64,000 nucleotides of DNA from Enterocloster clostridioformis (lineage in GTDB: Bacteria; Bacillota; Clostridia; Lachnospirales; Lachnospiraceae): NCBI RefSeq assembly GCF_020297485.1, contig NZ_JAIWZC010000002.1:186001-250000 (forward strand), given 5' to 3'. The number at the start of each line of letters is the position of its first letter. The stretch's first letter is position 1. This document shows, one piece after another, positions 1-8,730 of this stretch. Below the pieces are notes generated by a model. The model was not told the DNA's origin and ran no database searches. It saw only the letters and a program-made list of their open reading frames with translations. Both the position numbers and the translations under genes were made by a program.

Positions 1-621
1 CATAATCCAGGACGGAATCTCATCGTAGCCTTCCCACGCGGTATCCTGAATGACCACGCCGCGCTCCGCGTGTTTGGCCTCCTCGGCTACCATCCTGACA
101 CAGTCGTCATAGTTCACCTTCTCAATGGTACACTCCGCGCCCTCGTCCTCGATATGGCGGCGCCTGTTCTCAGTGGAGCCCACAGGCATGCGGATAACAC
201 ATTTCTGACCCAGGCGGTTGGCAGCCCAGGCAACGCCTCTGCCGTGGTTGCCGTCGGTTGCAGAGAAGAACGTGGCCTGGCCGAACTCGTCGCGAAGCTC
301 CCTGGAGGTGAGCACGCTGTAAGGCATCTGGCTGATGTCACGCTTTGTCTCTTTTGCAATGTATCTGGCAATGGCATAGGAGCCGCCCAATACTTTGAAT
401 GCGTTTAATCCAAACCGGTAGCTCTCGTCCTTCACACAGGCCTTTGCCAGGCCCAGATACTCCGCCATGTTCTTAAGGTCTGCCAGAGGGGTCACCTGGT
501 ACTGGGGAATGCTTTCATGGAAAGCCCTTGCTTTCTTTACCTCCACCACAGACATGATGGAGAGATTTTTGTCTTCCGTCTTGGGCATCTTGTTTAAAGC
601 CCATTTGATTTCACAGCTCAT
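1..621 (-). CDS. ygeX: 2,3-diaminopropionate ammonia-lyase, N-terminal part (runs off the window)
   Basis: The minus frame is open from an ATG at 619-621 to the window edge, giving 207 codons. A GGAGAT ribosome site lies 8 bases before the ATG. The protein is a fold-type II PLP enzyme. The FGLNAFKVLGGSY block carries the lysine expected to bind PLP (about K76), followed by the ATDGNHGRGVAWAA phosphate-binding loop. This pattern is typical of diaminopropionate ammonia-lyase, which converts 2,3-diaminopropionate to pyruvate and ammonia. The gene is last of those visible in the purine operon, 66 bases after the iron-sulfur subunit. In E. coli and gut anaerobes ygeX belongs to the same purine cluster. 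The catalytic C-terminal half lies outside the window. Confidence 0.93.
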   Translation of the reverse strand, partial: MSCEIKWALNKMPKTEDKNLSIMSVVEVKKARAFHESIPQYQVTPLADLKNMAEYLGLAKACVKDESYRFGLNAFKVLGGSYAIARYIAKETKRDISQMPYSVLTSRELRDEFGQATFFSATDGNHGRGVAWAANRLGQKCVIRMPVGSTENRRRHIEDEGAECTIEKVNYDDCVRMVAEEAKHAERGVVIQDTAWEGYDEIPSWIM

Positions 622-687
622 GTTCCAATATCTCCTTGATTTTATATTGCGGGCAAACGTCAGACCCATTCTGTCCCTTATTGGGGG

Positions 688-1179
688 TTACAGCTTCTCC
701 ATGCGGAGCTTTTTAAGCTCTCCTGCCGCCTGGTAGATGGCGTCGGTCAGCTGCTCATACCCTGTACAGCGGCACAGGTTTCCGGATATGGCACGGCGGA
801 TTTCCTCCCTTGTGGCATCCGGATTCTCGTCTAAGAGAGCCTTTGCGCTCATGATGAATCCCGGTGTGCAGAATCCGCACTGGAGAGCGTGGTTCTCAAG
901 AACCGCCTCCTGGACCGGATCCAGCTTCCCGTTGCAGCCCACTCCCTCAATGGTGACCACGTTCCGGCCGTCCACAGAGGGAGCCGGTACCAGACAGGAT
1001 GTGACTGCCCTGCCGTCCAAAATCACGGTACAGGCGCCGCACTCACCGATTCCGCAGCCTTCCTTGGTACCGGTCAGGCGCAGTTCGTCCCTCAGCATAT
1101 CCAAAAGCCTCTGGTGGGGTTTTACCTCCACCTGGCATGGCTTTCCGTTTAATGTAAAACTTATTTTCATCTTCTCCAC
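688..1179 (-). CDS. xdhC: Xanthine dehydrogenase-type iron-sulfur subunit (two 2Fe-2S)
   Basis: This is the small electron-transfer subunit of a three-part molybdenum hydroxylase. The N-terminal plant-type ferredoxin domain has the CGIGECGACTV cluster motif. The C-terminal helical domain has CGFCTPG and LCRCTGY, which bind the second 2Fe-2S centre. I chose the GTG at 1179 as start: GGAGG lies 7 bases upstream, and it begins two bases after the stop of the FAD subunit. The ATG at 1170 is the alternative. Length is 163 residues, usual for the family. It should pass electrons from the molybdenum subunit to the FAD subunit in the cytoplasm. The substrate (xanthine, hypoxanthine or another purine) cannot be read from this subunit. 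Confidence 0.93.
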   Translation of the reverse strand: MEKMKISFTLNGKPCQVEVKPHQRLLDMLRDELRLTGTKEGCGIGECGACTVILDGRAVTSCLVPAPSVDGRNVVTIEGVGCNGKLDPVQEAVLENHALQCGFCTPGFIMSAKALLDENPDATREEIRRAISGNLCRCTGYEQLTDAIYQAAGELKKLRMEKL

Positions 1180-1181
1180 TG

Positions 1182-2057
1182 CTATACCTCCATTCCCGCT
1201 GCCTGACACAGGGCCCGAAGTACGATTTCCTGGACCGCAGGCTCCTTATACTGGGTAGACCAGCGGATGCCGATGCGCTCTATCATGACCTCTGAAACGG
1301 TCTTTCCCGCTTTGGCAAACAGCTCCTCAGACGGCTTCTGCCCTATAAGGACCAGCTCTGCCTTCTCCACTCTGTCAGGCTGTACGAAGATACATCCCGG
1401 AGCGATTCTGGCCTCTGTGACGGTTCCCTCAGAGTCCATGGTAAGGGCTGCGGCGCAGTTAAGCCTGGATATGGCCAGAGCCTTTCTTCTGCCCAGCTTG
1501 GAAAATCCCATTCCGGTTCCCTCCGGCAGCTTCTTTACCACGAATTCACGGATGAATTCTCCCGGTTCAAGCTTGAGGCTTCCCTTTCCCTCATAAAAAT
1601 CCTTGAGCAGGCATACCCGCTCGCCGTCCTGGCCGTACACCTTGATAAGGGCGTCCGCCGCAATCAGGGCAGGCAGTGGGTCGGAGGCCGGAAACGCGTT
1701 GCCGATGCTTCCGCCCAGTGTTCCGCGGTTTCGTATCTGCGGGGAACCCACGGTGGCGCTGGCCCATCCCAGGAAGGGGATGTGCTTTGCAATGATTTCC
1801 GACTGCTCCAGATCCGTGTGGGTGGACAGAGGGCCGATGTATACATGCGCCTCGTCCTCGCAGATATAGCGCAGCTCCCTGTCTAAATAGGTGATGTCAA
1901 GCAGACACCGGAGGTCCTTCCACCGCTTATCCTTTTCGTGAATCTGGACTAAGATATCCGTCCCCCCGGCGACGATACGGGCCTTGCCGCCGTATTCCTT
2001 AAGCACCTTCACTGCGTCGTCCAGGGAAACGGCCCTGTGATACTTATACTGAATCAT
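1182..2057 (-). CDS. xdhB: Xanthine dehydrogenase-type FAD-binding subunit
   Basis: A 291-residue CO-dehydrogenase-flavoprotein-like protein. The N-terminal part has the ARIVAGGTDILVQ flavin-binding loop. The middle has GSPQIRNRGTLGGSIGNA, the second FAD-contact motif, and a CODH C-terminal domain follows. It oxidises the reduced iron-sulfur subunit and hands electrons to NAD or another acceptor. GGGAG lies ahead of the ATG. The gene sits 16 bases after the molybdenum subunit and 2 bases before the iron-sulfur subunit, so the three are surely co-transcribed and translationally coupled. No defect is visible. Confidence 0.93.
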   Translation of the reverse strand: MIQYKYHRAVSLDDAVKVLKEYGGKARIVAGGTDILVQIHEKDKRWKDLRCLLDITYLDRELRYICEDEAHVYIGPLSTHTDLEQSEIIAKHIPFLGWASATVGSPQIRNRGTLGGSIGNAFPASDPLPALIAADALIKVYGQDGERVCLLKDFYEGKGSLKLEPGEFIREFVVKKLPEGTGMGFSKLGRRKALAISRLNCAAALTMDSEGTVTEARIAPGCIFVQPDRVEKAELVLIGQKPSEELFAKAGKTVSEVMIERIGIRWSTQYKEPAVQEIVLRALCQAAGMEV

Positions 2058-2073
2058 TTGCCGAATCTCCCTT

Positions 2074-4434
2074 CTACTGTAATTTATGTCCCAGCAATAC
2101 TGTCTCTAGGTCTGCAGGATTCTCATAGACCCGTCGGCCGGTGGCGTTAAAGATGGCATTGGCAATGGCTGCCCCCACGCCCTCGGTGGCTGGTTCCCCG
2201 ATGGATTTGGCTCCATAGGTTCCTGCCGGGTCCTGGTTTTCATATATATTGATGTTCATTTTCGGGGCGTCCATGGAGGTGGGAAGGATGTAGCTGTCAA
2301 AATTCTTCGTCTTCTGTCCACGCTTACCGGTTACCACGTCCTCTGTCACCGCAAAGCCCTGGCCCATTACAATGCCTCCGTAAATCTGACCCTTTACAAG
2401 AGCCGGATTGATGGCGGTTCCCACGTCGTGGCTGGCTGTTACCTCCAGCACATCCACGTAGCCGGTCTTCATATCCACTTCCACCTCAGCCACGATGCAG
2501 CCGTATGCAAAGGTGGGGAATGCTTTTCCCTGTCCTGTCTCGTGGTCCTGAATCAAATCCTGGGGCTTAAACCACTCAAAGGCAGCCATCTGCTTACCGG
2601 TCCAGAGGCAGGCATTGCAGACGCCGGAGAAGGGAACCTTCACATCCGGGTATTTCTTTAAATAGAACTGGCTGTCTAAAAGCTCCACCTGGTCCGCTGT
2701 CAGCTTACCGTAATCCAGGGTTCCCTTCTTAAGGCCGTATGCCTTCTCGATTTCCTCCAGGGGAAGGCTGTGAAGCTCCAGGGCATTCTGGATCATGACC
2801 CCTTTTAACTTCTCTCCTGTCTTCCTGACGGACTGCGCTCCCATGACCGTTCCTCTGGAGGCCACTGTCATGCCGCAGTCCGGTATGGAATGGGTGTCGG
2901 TGCCGAAGAAGCGGACCGCCTCATAGCTCACACCCAGGGCTTCCGCCGCAATCTGGGCATAGGCTGTCTTTAAGCCCTGGCCGTTCTCTACCAGACCGGA
3001 ATTAATCATCACGGAACCGTCCTCGTTGCAGATCATCATACATCCTGACGCGTCCGGTGATTCAGCTCCCAGTCCGGAACCCCTGTGGCAGACGGCCAGG
3101 CCGATGCCCCTGCGCTTGCGGCTTCCCTCGGGCTGTTTTAAGTAGGCTGCGTGTTTCTCCTTGTAGCCGGTCTGCTCTGCGGTGGCGTCCATGATTTCCT
3201 GGATCACGCAGTGCTCCACGGGAACGCCGGTGGCTGTCAGAGCCCCGTCGTGGAGCAGATTCTTGCGCCGGAATTCCAGTTCATCCATGCCGCAGGCCAT
3301 GGCCAGCTCCTCGATGAACTGCTCCTGCGCCCAAATCAGCTGCGGTGATGAGTAGCCTCTCATGGCGCCGGAGTGCACATTGTTTGTGAACACACCGTAT
3401 GTATCCGTCTTTATATTATCAATCTCATAAGGGCCTGCTGAGTGGACATTGGCCCTCCAGTTCATGAACTGGGTCTGGTTGTTGTAGGCTCCGCAGTTAT
3501 CCACCTGCTCGCCCTGCCAGGCCACGATCCGTCCGTCCTTTGTGAGTCCGGCCTTGTAGCGGAGGCGGAAGGGATGGCGCTTAGCGGATTCCAGGAAGGA
3601 GTCCTCCCTGTTAAACACGAATTTCACCGGTTTTTTCGTCAGATTGCACAGGTAGGCGCATCTTCCTGCCACCAGTCCGGCGCCCTCCTCCTTGCCTCCG
3701 AAGGTGCCGCCCAGGGTCTCCTGCACCATGCGGACCTGGTTCATGGGCACTCCCAGCACATCCGCCACATACCTTCTTGTAAAGAAGGGATTCTGGGAAG
3801 CGGAATGTACGGTCATGGCACCGTCGTTGGGGTTCAGATAGCAGATACATGCCTCCGGCTCAATATAGGAGTGCTCGATGTACTGGGTTCTGTATTCCCT
3901 TTCCAGAACAATATCAGCCTTTTCAAATGCTGCCTCCGGATCTCCTTTTCGGATATGGAACATGGATTCCTTGAAAATATTGTCGGGATATTTTTCATGG
4001 ACCGCAAAGGCGCCCTCGCTCAAGGCTTCCTCAATGGTATACACGCCAGGAAGCTCCTCATACTCAACATGAATCGCCTCCAGAGCCTCGTCTGCCAGCT
4101 CCTTTGACTGGGCCGCAACCATGGCCACACAGTCTCCGGAATAACGGATGGTATCCGTCAGATACATATATCCTGCCCAGCTTCTGGTGCGGGGCATGTC
4201 AAAACAGGTAACAACAGCCTCCACGCCCGGAATCCCTTTTCCTTTCGCGGCATCAACGGACACTACCCTGGCACTGGAATAGGGGCTTCTTAAAACGCCA
4301 GCGTATAGCATTCCTTCCATATATATGTCCGCTGCGTAGCGCGCCCTTCCCGTTACCTTATCCACCCCATCAATACGGGGTACGCAGTGGTTTATCACAG
4401 AAAAATGTTTTTCGCCTACTTTTGTTAACGGCAT
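2074..4434 (-). CDS. xdhA: Xanthine dehydrogenase-type molybdenum-binding subunit
   Basis: A 786-residue aldehyde oxidase/xanthine dehydrogenase large subunit. It has the N-terminal a/b hammerhead domain (about residues 20-130), then the two molybdopterin-binding domains. Visible motifs include QETLGGTFGGKEE and the C-terminal GAKSIGEPATEG, whose glutamate (about E747) is the general base. It hydroxylates purine rings using water. AGGAGA precedes the ATG, and the gene start overlaps the end of the upstream amidohydrolase by 10 bases, which suggests translational coupling. Paralogues act on xanthine, hypoxanthine, nicotinate or pyrimidines. The neighbours (hydantoinase, deaminases, purine permease, ygeX) make a purine the likely substrate. 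Naming follows E. coli xdhABC. Confidence 0.93.
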   Translation of the reverse strand: MPLTKVGEKHFSVINHCVPRIDGVDKVTGRARYAADIYMEGMLYAGVLRSPYSSARVVSVDAAKGKGIPGVEAVVTCFDMPRTRSWAGYMYLTDTIRYSGDCVAMVAAQSKELADEALEAIHVEYEELPGVYTIEEALSEGAFAVHEKYPDNIFKESMFHIRKGDPEAAFEKADIVLEREYRTQYIEHSYIEPEACICYLNPNDGAMTVHSASQNPFFTRRYVADVLGVPMNQVRMVQETLGGTFGGKEEGAGLVAGRCAYLCNLTKKPVKFVFNREDSFLESAKRHPFRLRYKAGLTKDGRIVAWQGEQVDNCGAYNNQTQFMNWRANVHSAGPYEIDNIKTDTYGVFTNNVHSGAMRGYSSPQLIWAQEQFIEELAMACGMDELEFRRKNLLHDGALTATGVPVEHCVIQEIMDATAEQTGYKEKHAAYLKQPEGSRKRRGIGLAVCHRGSGLGAESPDASGCMMICNEDGSVMINSGLVENGQGLKTAYAQIAAEALGVSYEAVRFFGTDTHSIPDCGMTVASRGTVMGAQSVRKTGEKLKGVMIQNALELHSLPLEEIEKAYGLKKGTLDYGKLTADQVELLDSQFYLKKYPDVKVPFSGVCNACLWTGKQMAAFEWFKPQDLIQDHETGQGKAFPTFAYGCIVAEVEVDMKTGYVDVLEVTASHDVGTAINPALVKGQIYGGIVMGQGFAVTEDVVTGKRGQKTKNFDSYILPTSMDAPKMNINIYENQDPAGTYGAKSIGEPATEGVGAAIANAIFNATGRRVYENPADLETVLLGHKLQ

Positions 4435-5771
4435 TCTGAATCTCCTTTCCAGAACCTCTCTGTCTTTTCTTCCATCTCCCTGCGCACAGCCTCTTTGTCA
4501 AGGGTCACCAGCTTTCCGTCCCTCTTAAGCCATGCGCCTCCCACCATTACGTTTATCACATTCTGGGGGTTGGTAAAAAGTACTAATTGGTCATATACGT
4601 TATATTCATTGACAGGAGTGGGCCTTGCCACATCCACGGTAATCAGGTCGGCCAGCATGCCCTCCTTTATGACTCCCGCCTCTATGCCCACAGCCTTTGC
4701 GCCCAGCTCCGTTGCCATGCGGTACACCTTCCCCGCAGGCATGGCCTGGGGATCCTTATGGCAGCCCTTATGAATCAGGAAAGCTCCGCGCATCACTTCA
4801 AAGAAGTTATTCACATAGCCGTCCGTGCCCAGGCCGACGGTCATGCCGGCCTCCAGCATTTTCTCTATGGGAGCTATTCCGCCGCCCACCTCGCAGTTGG
4901 ACAGCGGCATGGAGATACCCTTTACGCCTTTTTCTGCCAGAATGGCTATTTCCTTATCAGTGATCTGTACCAGCTGGGAAGCCAGGACGTTTCCGTCCAG
5001 GCATCCCATGCCGTCATATGCCTCCGCCGGCGTGGTTCCCAGATGTTCCCTGGCCCATGCCGGTTCAAGGTCGCTTTCACTCATATGCATGTGAAGCAGG
5101 CATCCGGCTTCATCCGCCATGTGCTTTGCCTCACGTATGAAATCCTCGCCGCAGGTAAACAGGGTGTGGATGCTCATGACGCCTTTCACCAGGCCCTTTT
5201 CCTCATTGCAGGCCTTTGCAAAATCGAAGTTTTCCTTCAGACCCAGCCGGCCGTTTTCCCTGCTCTTTCTCTCGCAGGCCTCAAAGGACAGGAAGCCCCT
5301 CAGGCCGGCCTTTTCTACTTCCTCTTTTTCTACTTCAAGAGCGCCGGGAATGGAATTAGGTCCTTCCAGGATATCCACAAAGGATGTAACCCCGGAGTCA
5401 ATCATCTCCACGCAGGCCCACCTGGCGGTAATGCGCGCCAGGTCATGGTCCACTCTGTCCTCCACGCAGGGCCACCAGAAATCCTTCAGATAATCGGAAA
5501 AATCCGTTACCATTGCCTCTGCCGTGATGCCGTGGGAAAGGACGCCGTACATATGGTTGTGTCCATTGACAAAGCCCGGAAGAAGCATCTGTCCCGGAAG
5601 GCAGACTGCCTGCGCCTCCTCATTGCTTCCGCCGCCCAGGGAATCCCAGGGCCCCACACAGGCAATCCGTCCTTCTTCTATCCGGACGCCCCAGCCCTCT
5701 TTCAGGCCCTCCGGCGTCAATACATAGTCTGGTTTTATAATGGCCGCTGCCAGATTTCCATTTTTTATCAT
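4425..5771 (-). CDS. SsnA-like metal-dependent amidohydrolase/deaminase
   Basis: A 448-residue amidohydrolase-superfamily enzyme of the guanine deaminase/SsnA/TrzA branch. The metal ligands are visible: PGFVNGHNHMYG near residue 67, HMHMSES in the middle and GLGTDGY late. The order and spacing fit a TIM-barrel deaminase with one divalent metal. The gene is 3 bases after the second amidohydrolase and overlaps xdhA by 10 bases, so it belongs to the purine operon. SsnA is a regular member of these clusters; its exact substrate is not settled by sequence. Hydrolytic removal of an amino group from a purine or ring-opened intermediate is the inferred role. Confidence 0.88.
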   Translation of the reverse strand: MIKNGNLAAAIIKPDYVLTPEGLKEGWGVRIEEGRIACVGPWDSLGGGSNEEAQAVCLPGQMLLPGFVNGHNHMYGVLSHGITAEAMVTDFSDYLKDFWWPCVEDRVDHDLARITARWACVEMIDSGVTSFVDILEGPNSIPGALEVEKEEVEKAGLRGFLSFEACERKSRENGRLGLKENFDFAKACNEEKGLVKGVMSIHTLFTCGEDFIREAKHMADEAGCLLHMHMSESDLEPAWAREHLGTTPAEAYDGMGCLDGNVLASQLVQITDKEIAILAEKGVKGISMPLSNCEVGGGIAPIEKMLEAGMTVGLGTDGYVNNFFEVMRGAFLIHKGCHKDPQAMPAGKVYRMATELGAKAVGIEAGVIKEGMLADLITVDVARPTPVNEYNVYDQLVLFTNPQNVINVMVGGAWLKRDGKLVTLDKEAVRREMEEKTERFWKGDSECR

Positions 5772-5774
5772 TCT

Positions 5775-7199
5775 TTACTGCCTCTCATATTTTCTATAAG
5801 TATCATTCCACTTATGCCCTTCTAAGCGGTTGGTGATATTGCCTCTCACGCAGAGTTCCTCCGCTGCCTTCTGGGCTGCCCGAAGCTCCGCCTTTTCATC
5901 CTCCACTGTAAGGATAACTCCCTTTTCCATGACTCCCCTGCCATCCACATACACATCTGTGATGTTCTTTAATGACGCGGAGTAAACCAGAGTGGAGCAT
6001 GGGTTGTGAAGGGGAACTGCCTTGACGCACTCATATGGGTCAAAGATTACCATATCCGCCTTCTTGCCTGCCTCTATGGAACCAATCTCATCCTCCATGC
6101 CAATGGCCCTTGCGCCGTCGATGGTGGCCATCTCCACTACCTTCTCGGCCGACATGGACAGCGGATCCCTGGTGGCGCATTTCTGCATCAGGGCCGTGTT
6201 CTTCATCAGCTCTATCATGTCGTTGGCGTTGTTGGAAGCTGCTCCGTCCACGCCCAGGGAACAGGTAACGCCTGCCTTTAAAAGCTTTGGAATAGGAGCT
6301 GCGCCTGATGACAGGTACATGTTGGAACATACATTGTGGGAGATCTTAAGGTCGTACTTCCCGGCCTTCTCAATATCCTCATCCGTCAGATGTACACAGT
6401 GCACCATCAGTACGTTTGGCCCGCAGATTCCCATGTCAATCATGGCGTCTATATCCCACTTGCCGTGAATGCCCTTGGCTGCCTCTCTGTCAAACTCTGT
6501 CTCGGAGATATGTACGGTGAAGCCTGATTTGTACTCGTTTGTCACCTTCCAGAGCATCTTAAGTGTCTCTCTGGTGTTGGACCACATGGCTGCCGGCGCC
6601 ACCCAGATTTTGATGCGGCCGTTGTCGCAGTTGTGGTAGCGCTCAAAGATGTCCCTGACGCCCTTCTCGATGTCGTCCTTCTGCTGCGTGATGCCCGGAT
6701 GCACGCCGTACTGGATTCCGGTGTCCATGCAGCCCCTGCCGAAGATGCCGCGGATTCCCAGCTCCCTCATGGCCTTTATAACGCCGTCGTCCAGCCCTTC
6801 CCTTGGATGGGGATACATGTAATCCAGGTTGGTGGTGATACCGCTGTGGATGCCTTCCATCAGGCCCAGCATGGCGCCGTGGTAGCAGTCATCGGGAGTC
6901 AGGCTGGTGGCCGCGGGGAAGGTCATTGTTTCCAGCCAGTCCTTTAACACCATATCATCCCCCAGTCCCCGAAGCAGGGTCTGGAACAGATGGTTGTGGG
7001 TGTTCACAAAGCCCGGGAACATCACCCTGCCCTCCAGGTTCGTCACGCGTTCACAATCCGTATACTTGGCCTCCAGGGCCTCGGTAGGTCCCACTTCCAC
7101 AATCCGGTCGTCCTTTACGGCTGCCGCACCGTGAAAAAATATCTCCCTGTCAGGATTTACCGTTACAATGATTCCGTTTTTAAATAAATGGCTGATCAT
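5775..7199 (-). CDS. Amidohydrolase, guanine/8-oxoguanine deaminase type
   Basis: A 474-residue amidohydrolase. The N-terminal PGFVNTHNHLFQTLLRG carries the HxH metal site and the LLRGLGDD stretch typical of the TrzA/AtzA and 8-oxoguanine deaminase group. VHISETE and GVDGAASND provide later active-site residues. AAAGGAG lies 7 bases before the ATG. It is only distantly similar to the neighbouring amidohydrolase, so the two probably act on different purine intermediates. It follows the permease fragment by 39 bases. Alternatives are a guanine deaminase or another aminohydrolase acting on N-heterocycles. The family call is firm and the substrate is not. Confidence 0.86.
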   Translation of the reverse strand: MISHLFKNGIIVTVNPDREIFFHGAAAVKDDRIVEVGPTEALEAKYTDCERVTNLEGRVMFPGFVNTHNHLFQTLLRGLGDDMVLKDWLETMTFPAATSLTPDDCYHGAMLGLMEGIHSGITTNLDYMYPHPREGLDDGVIKAMRELGIRGIFGRGCMDTGIQYGVHPGITQQKDDIEKGVRDIFERYHNCDNGRIKIWVAPAAMWSNTRETLKMLWKVTNEYKSGFTVHISETEFDREAAKGIHGKWDIDAMIDMGICGPNVLMVHCVHLTDEDIEKAGKYDLKISHNVCSNMYLSSGAAPIPKLLKAGVTCSLGVDGAASNNANDMIELMKNTALMQKCATRDPLSMSAEKVVEMATIDGARAIGMEDEIGSIEAGKKADMVIFDPYECVKAVPLHNPCSTLVYSASLKNITDVYVDGRGVMEKGVILTVEDEKAELRAAQKAAEELCVRGNITNRLEGHKWNDTYRKYERQ

Positions 7200-7480
7200 A
7201 GTCTAAACTCCTTTTCTCTTTGATTCACACGCGATAGCTTACGCCGTCTCAACTTCATGTGCCTTTGCAGATGCAGCGCCATCCTCTTCTGTCTGGCTGA
7301 TTTCCCTTATGTACTCTGCCTCCACTTCCTGGTCCGTCTTATCCTTTGGAAGTATCAGGTTCAGGACAATGGCAAATCCGGCCACTAGTACAGCATTGCC
7401 AAAATAATAATGAATAGACGTTGCTTTTTTATTGTAGTCGGTGCATAATAATTCTATCACTAAAGAATGGATGTGTTATT

Positions 7481-8730
7481 ATGCGAAGGAAAACAATTGA
7501 TACTATCCCGGTTTTATCTGATGCCATGAAAAACATATTATCTGCTTTTTCAAAAAGCCGCTCCCTTCCGTCAGGACTGGTCAAAAGAGCCAGCATTGTC
7601 CTGCTTGCGTCACAGGGGGAACTCAACCAGAATATTGCACCACAGGCCGGGCTTCATTATAATAATGTTGCCACCTGGCGCAGTCGGTTCCTCGCGGCGC
7701 TCCCAGCCTTGCGGAGGATTGAAATGGACGCCCCGGAAAAGCTTGAAGATGAGATACGGGCAGTCCTGTCCGATAAAAAACGCCCCGGTGCCCCGTCTGT
7801 TTTTACGCCGGACCAGATCATGCGGATCATCGACCTTGCCTGCAGCAACCCAAATGATTTTGGGTACGAAGTAAGCCAGTGGAGTCTCCCGCTGTTAGTG
7901 GCAGAAATTAAAAAGCAGGGGATCGCTGAACAGATTTCTGAGAAATCTGTCAGCCGTTTTTTAAAAATGAGGTAGATTTACATCCCCACAAAATCCGTTA
8001 CTGGCTTCATTCTTCGGAAAAGACGGAAGCCCCGGAATCTTTTGCGCGGAAAGTAAACGAAATCTGCGGCCTGTACCAGAGTGCCCAGGAACAAAGCCGG
8101 GAAGGTGCACACATTGTTTCCACGGATGAAATGACCGGGGTACAAGCGCTGGAACATAAATATCCTGACAAGCTCCCATTACCCGGCCAGTGCGCCAAAA
8201 TGGAGTTTGAGTATATCCGCCATGGCACGGCCAGCCTCATCGGGTTCTTTGATGTTGCAACGGGCCGTATGGAAATGCCGTATTTAAACTCCACACGCAC
8301 AGAAGAGGATTTTGTGGAAGCCGTGAAAGCATTGGTAGGGACAGACCCGCAAGCCCCATGGACATTTATATGCGATGGCCTAAACACCCATAAATCGGAA
8401 GCCCTTGTCCGCTTTGTGGCAGAAGCCTGTGCCCTTGGCGTGGAACTGGGCAAAAAAGGGAAAACAGGGATCCTTAAAAGTATGGAAAGCCGGGCGGATT
8501 TCCTGCATGACCCTTCCCACCGGATCCGCTTTGTCTATACTCCGAAACACAGTTCCTGGATGAACCAGATTGAGATATGGTTTGGCATCATTAACCGGAA
8601 GCTGCTGAAGCGGAAAAGCTGCCTGTCAATAGAAGAACTGGAAGCAAGCATCCTGCGCTTTATTGAACAATACAATCTTACAGCACACCCATTTAAGTGG
8701 ACATATGCCGGGATACCATTAGTAATTTAA
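7481..8730 (+). CDS. IS630-family transposase, two frames joined by predicted -1 frameshifting
   Basis: Frame A runs from the ATG at 7481 to the TAG at 7973-7975. It encodes about 164 residues with the helix-turn-helix DNA-binding part. Frame B is in the -1 frame, reads KEVDLHPHKIRYWL just past the overlap and continues to 8730. It holds the DDE catalytic domain: STDEMTG, FICDGLNTHKS and SSWMNQIEIWFG. A TTTAAAA heptamer at 7960-7966 is correctly phased for a -1 slip, giving a 416-residue fusion. Many IS elements make transposase this way. A chance frameshift mutation is the alternative, but the phased slip site and otherwise intact frames argue for programmed frameshifting. Confidence 0.88.
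7960..7966 (+). promoter_or_regulatory. Predicted -1 ribosomal frameshift heptamer TTTAAAA
   Basis: In frame A the heptamer reads T TTA AAA, matching the X XXY YYZ rule for simultaneous tRNA slippage. The frame A stop follows three codons later. Slipping here moves translation into the frame that encodes the catalytic domain. I did not identify a clear downstream stimulatory stem. Confidence 0.7.

Noticed and set aside
3442..4107. 221-codon plus-strand frame opposite xdhA
   Set aside because: Shadow of the well-supported molybdenum subunit; codon composition is that of antisense.
4587..5825. 412-codon plus-strand open frame opposite the SsnA-like gene
   Set aside because: It mirrors the amidohydrolase on the other strand, has no ribosome site and no family features; it is an antisense shadow.
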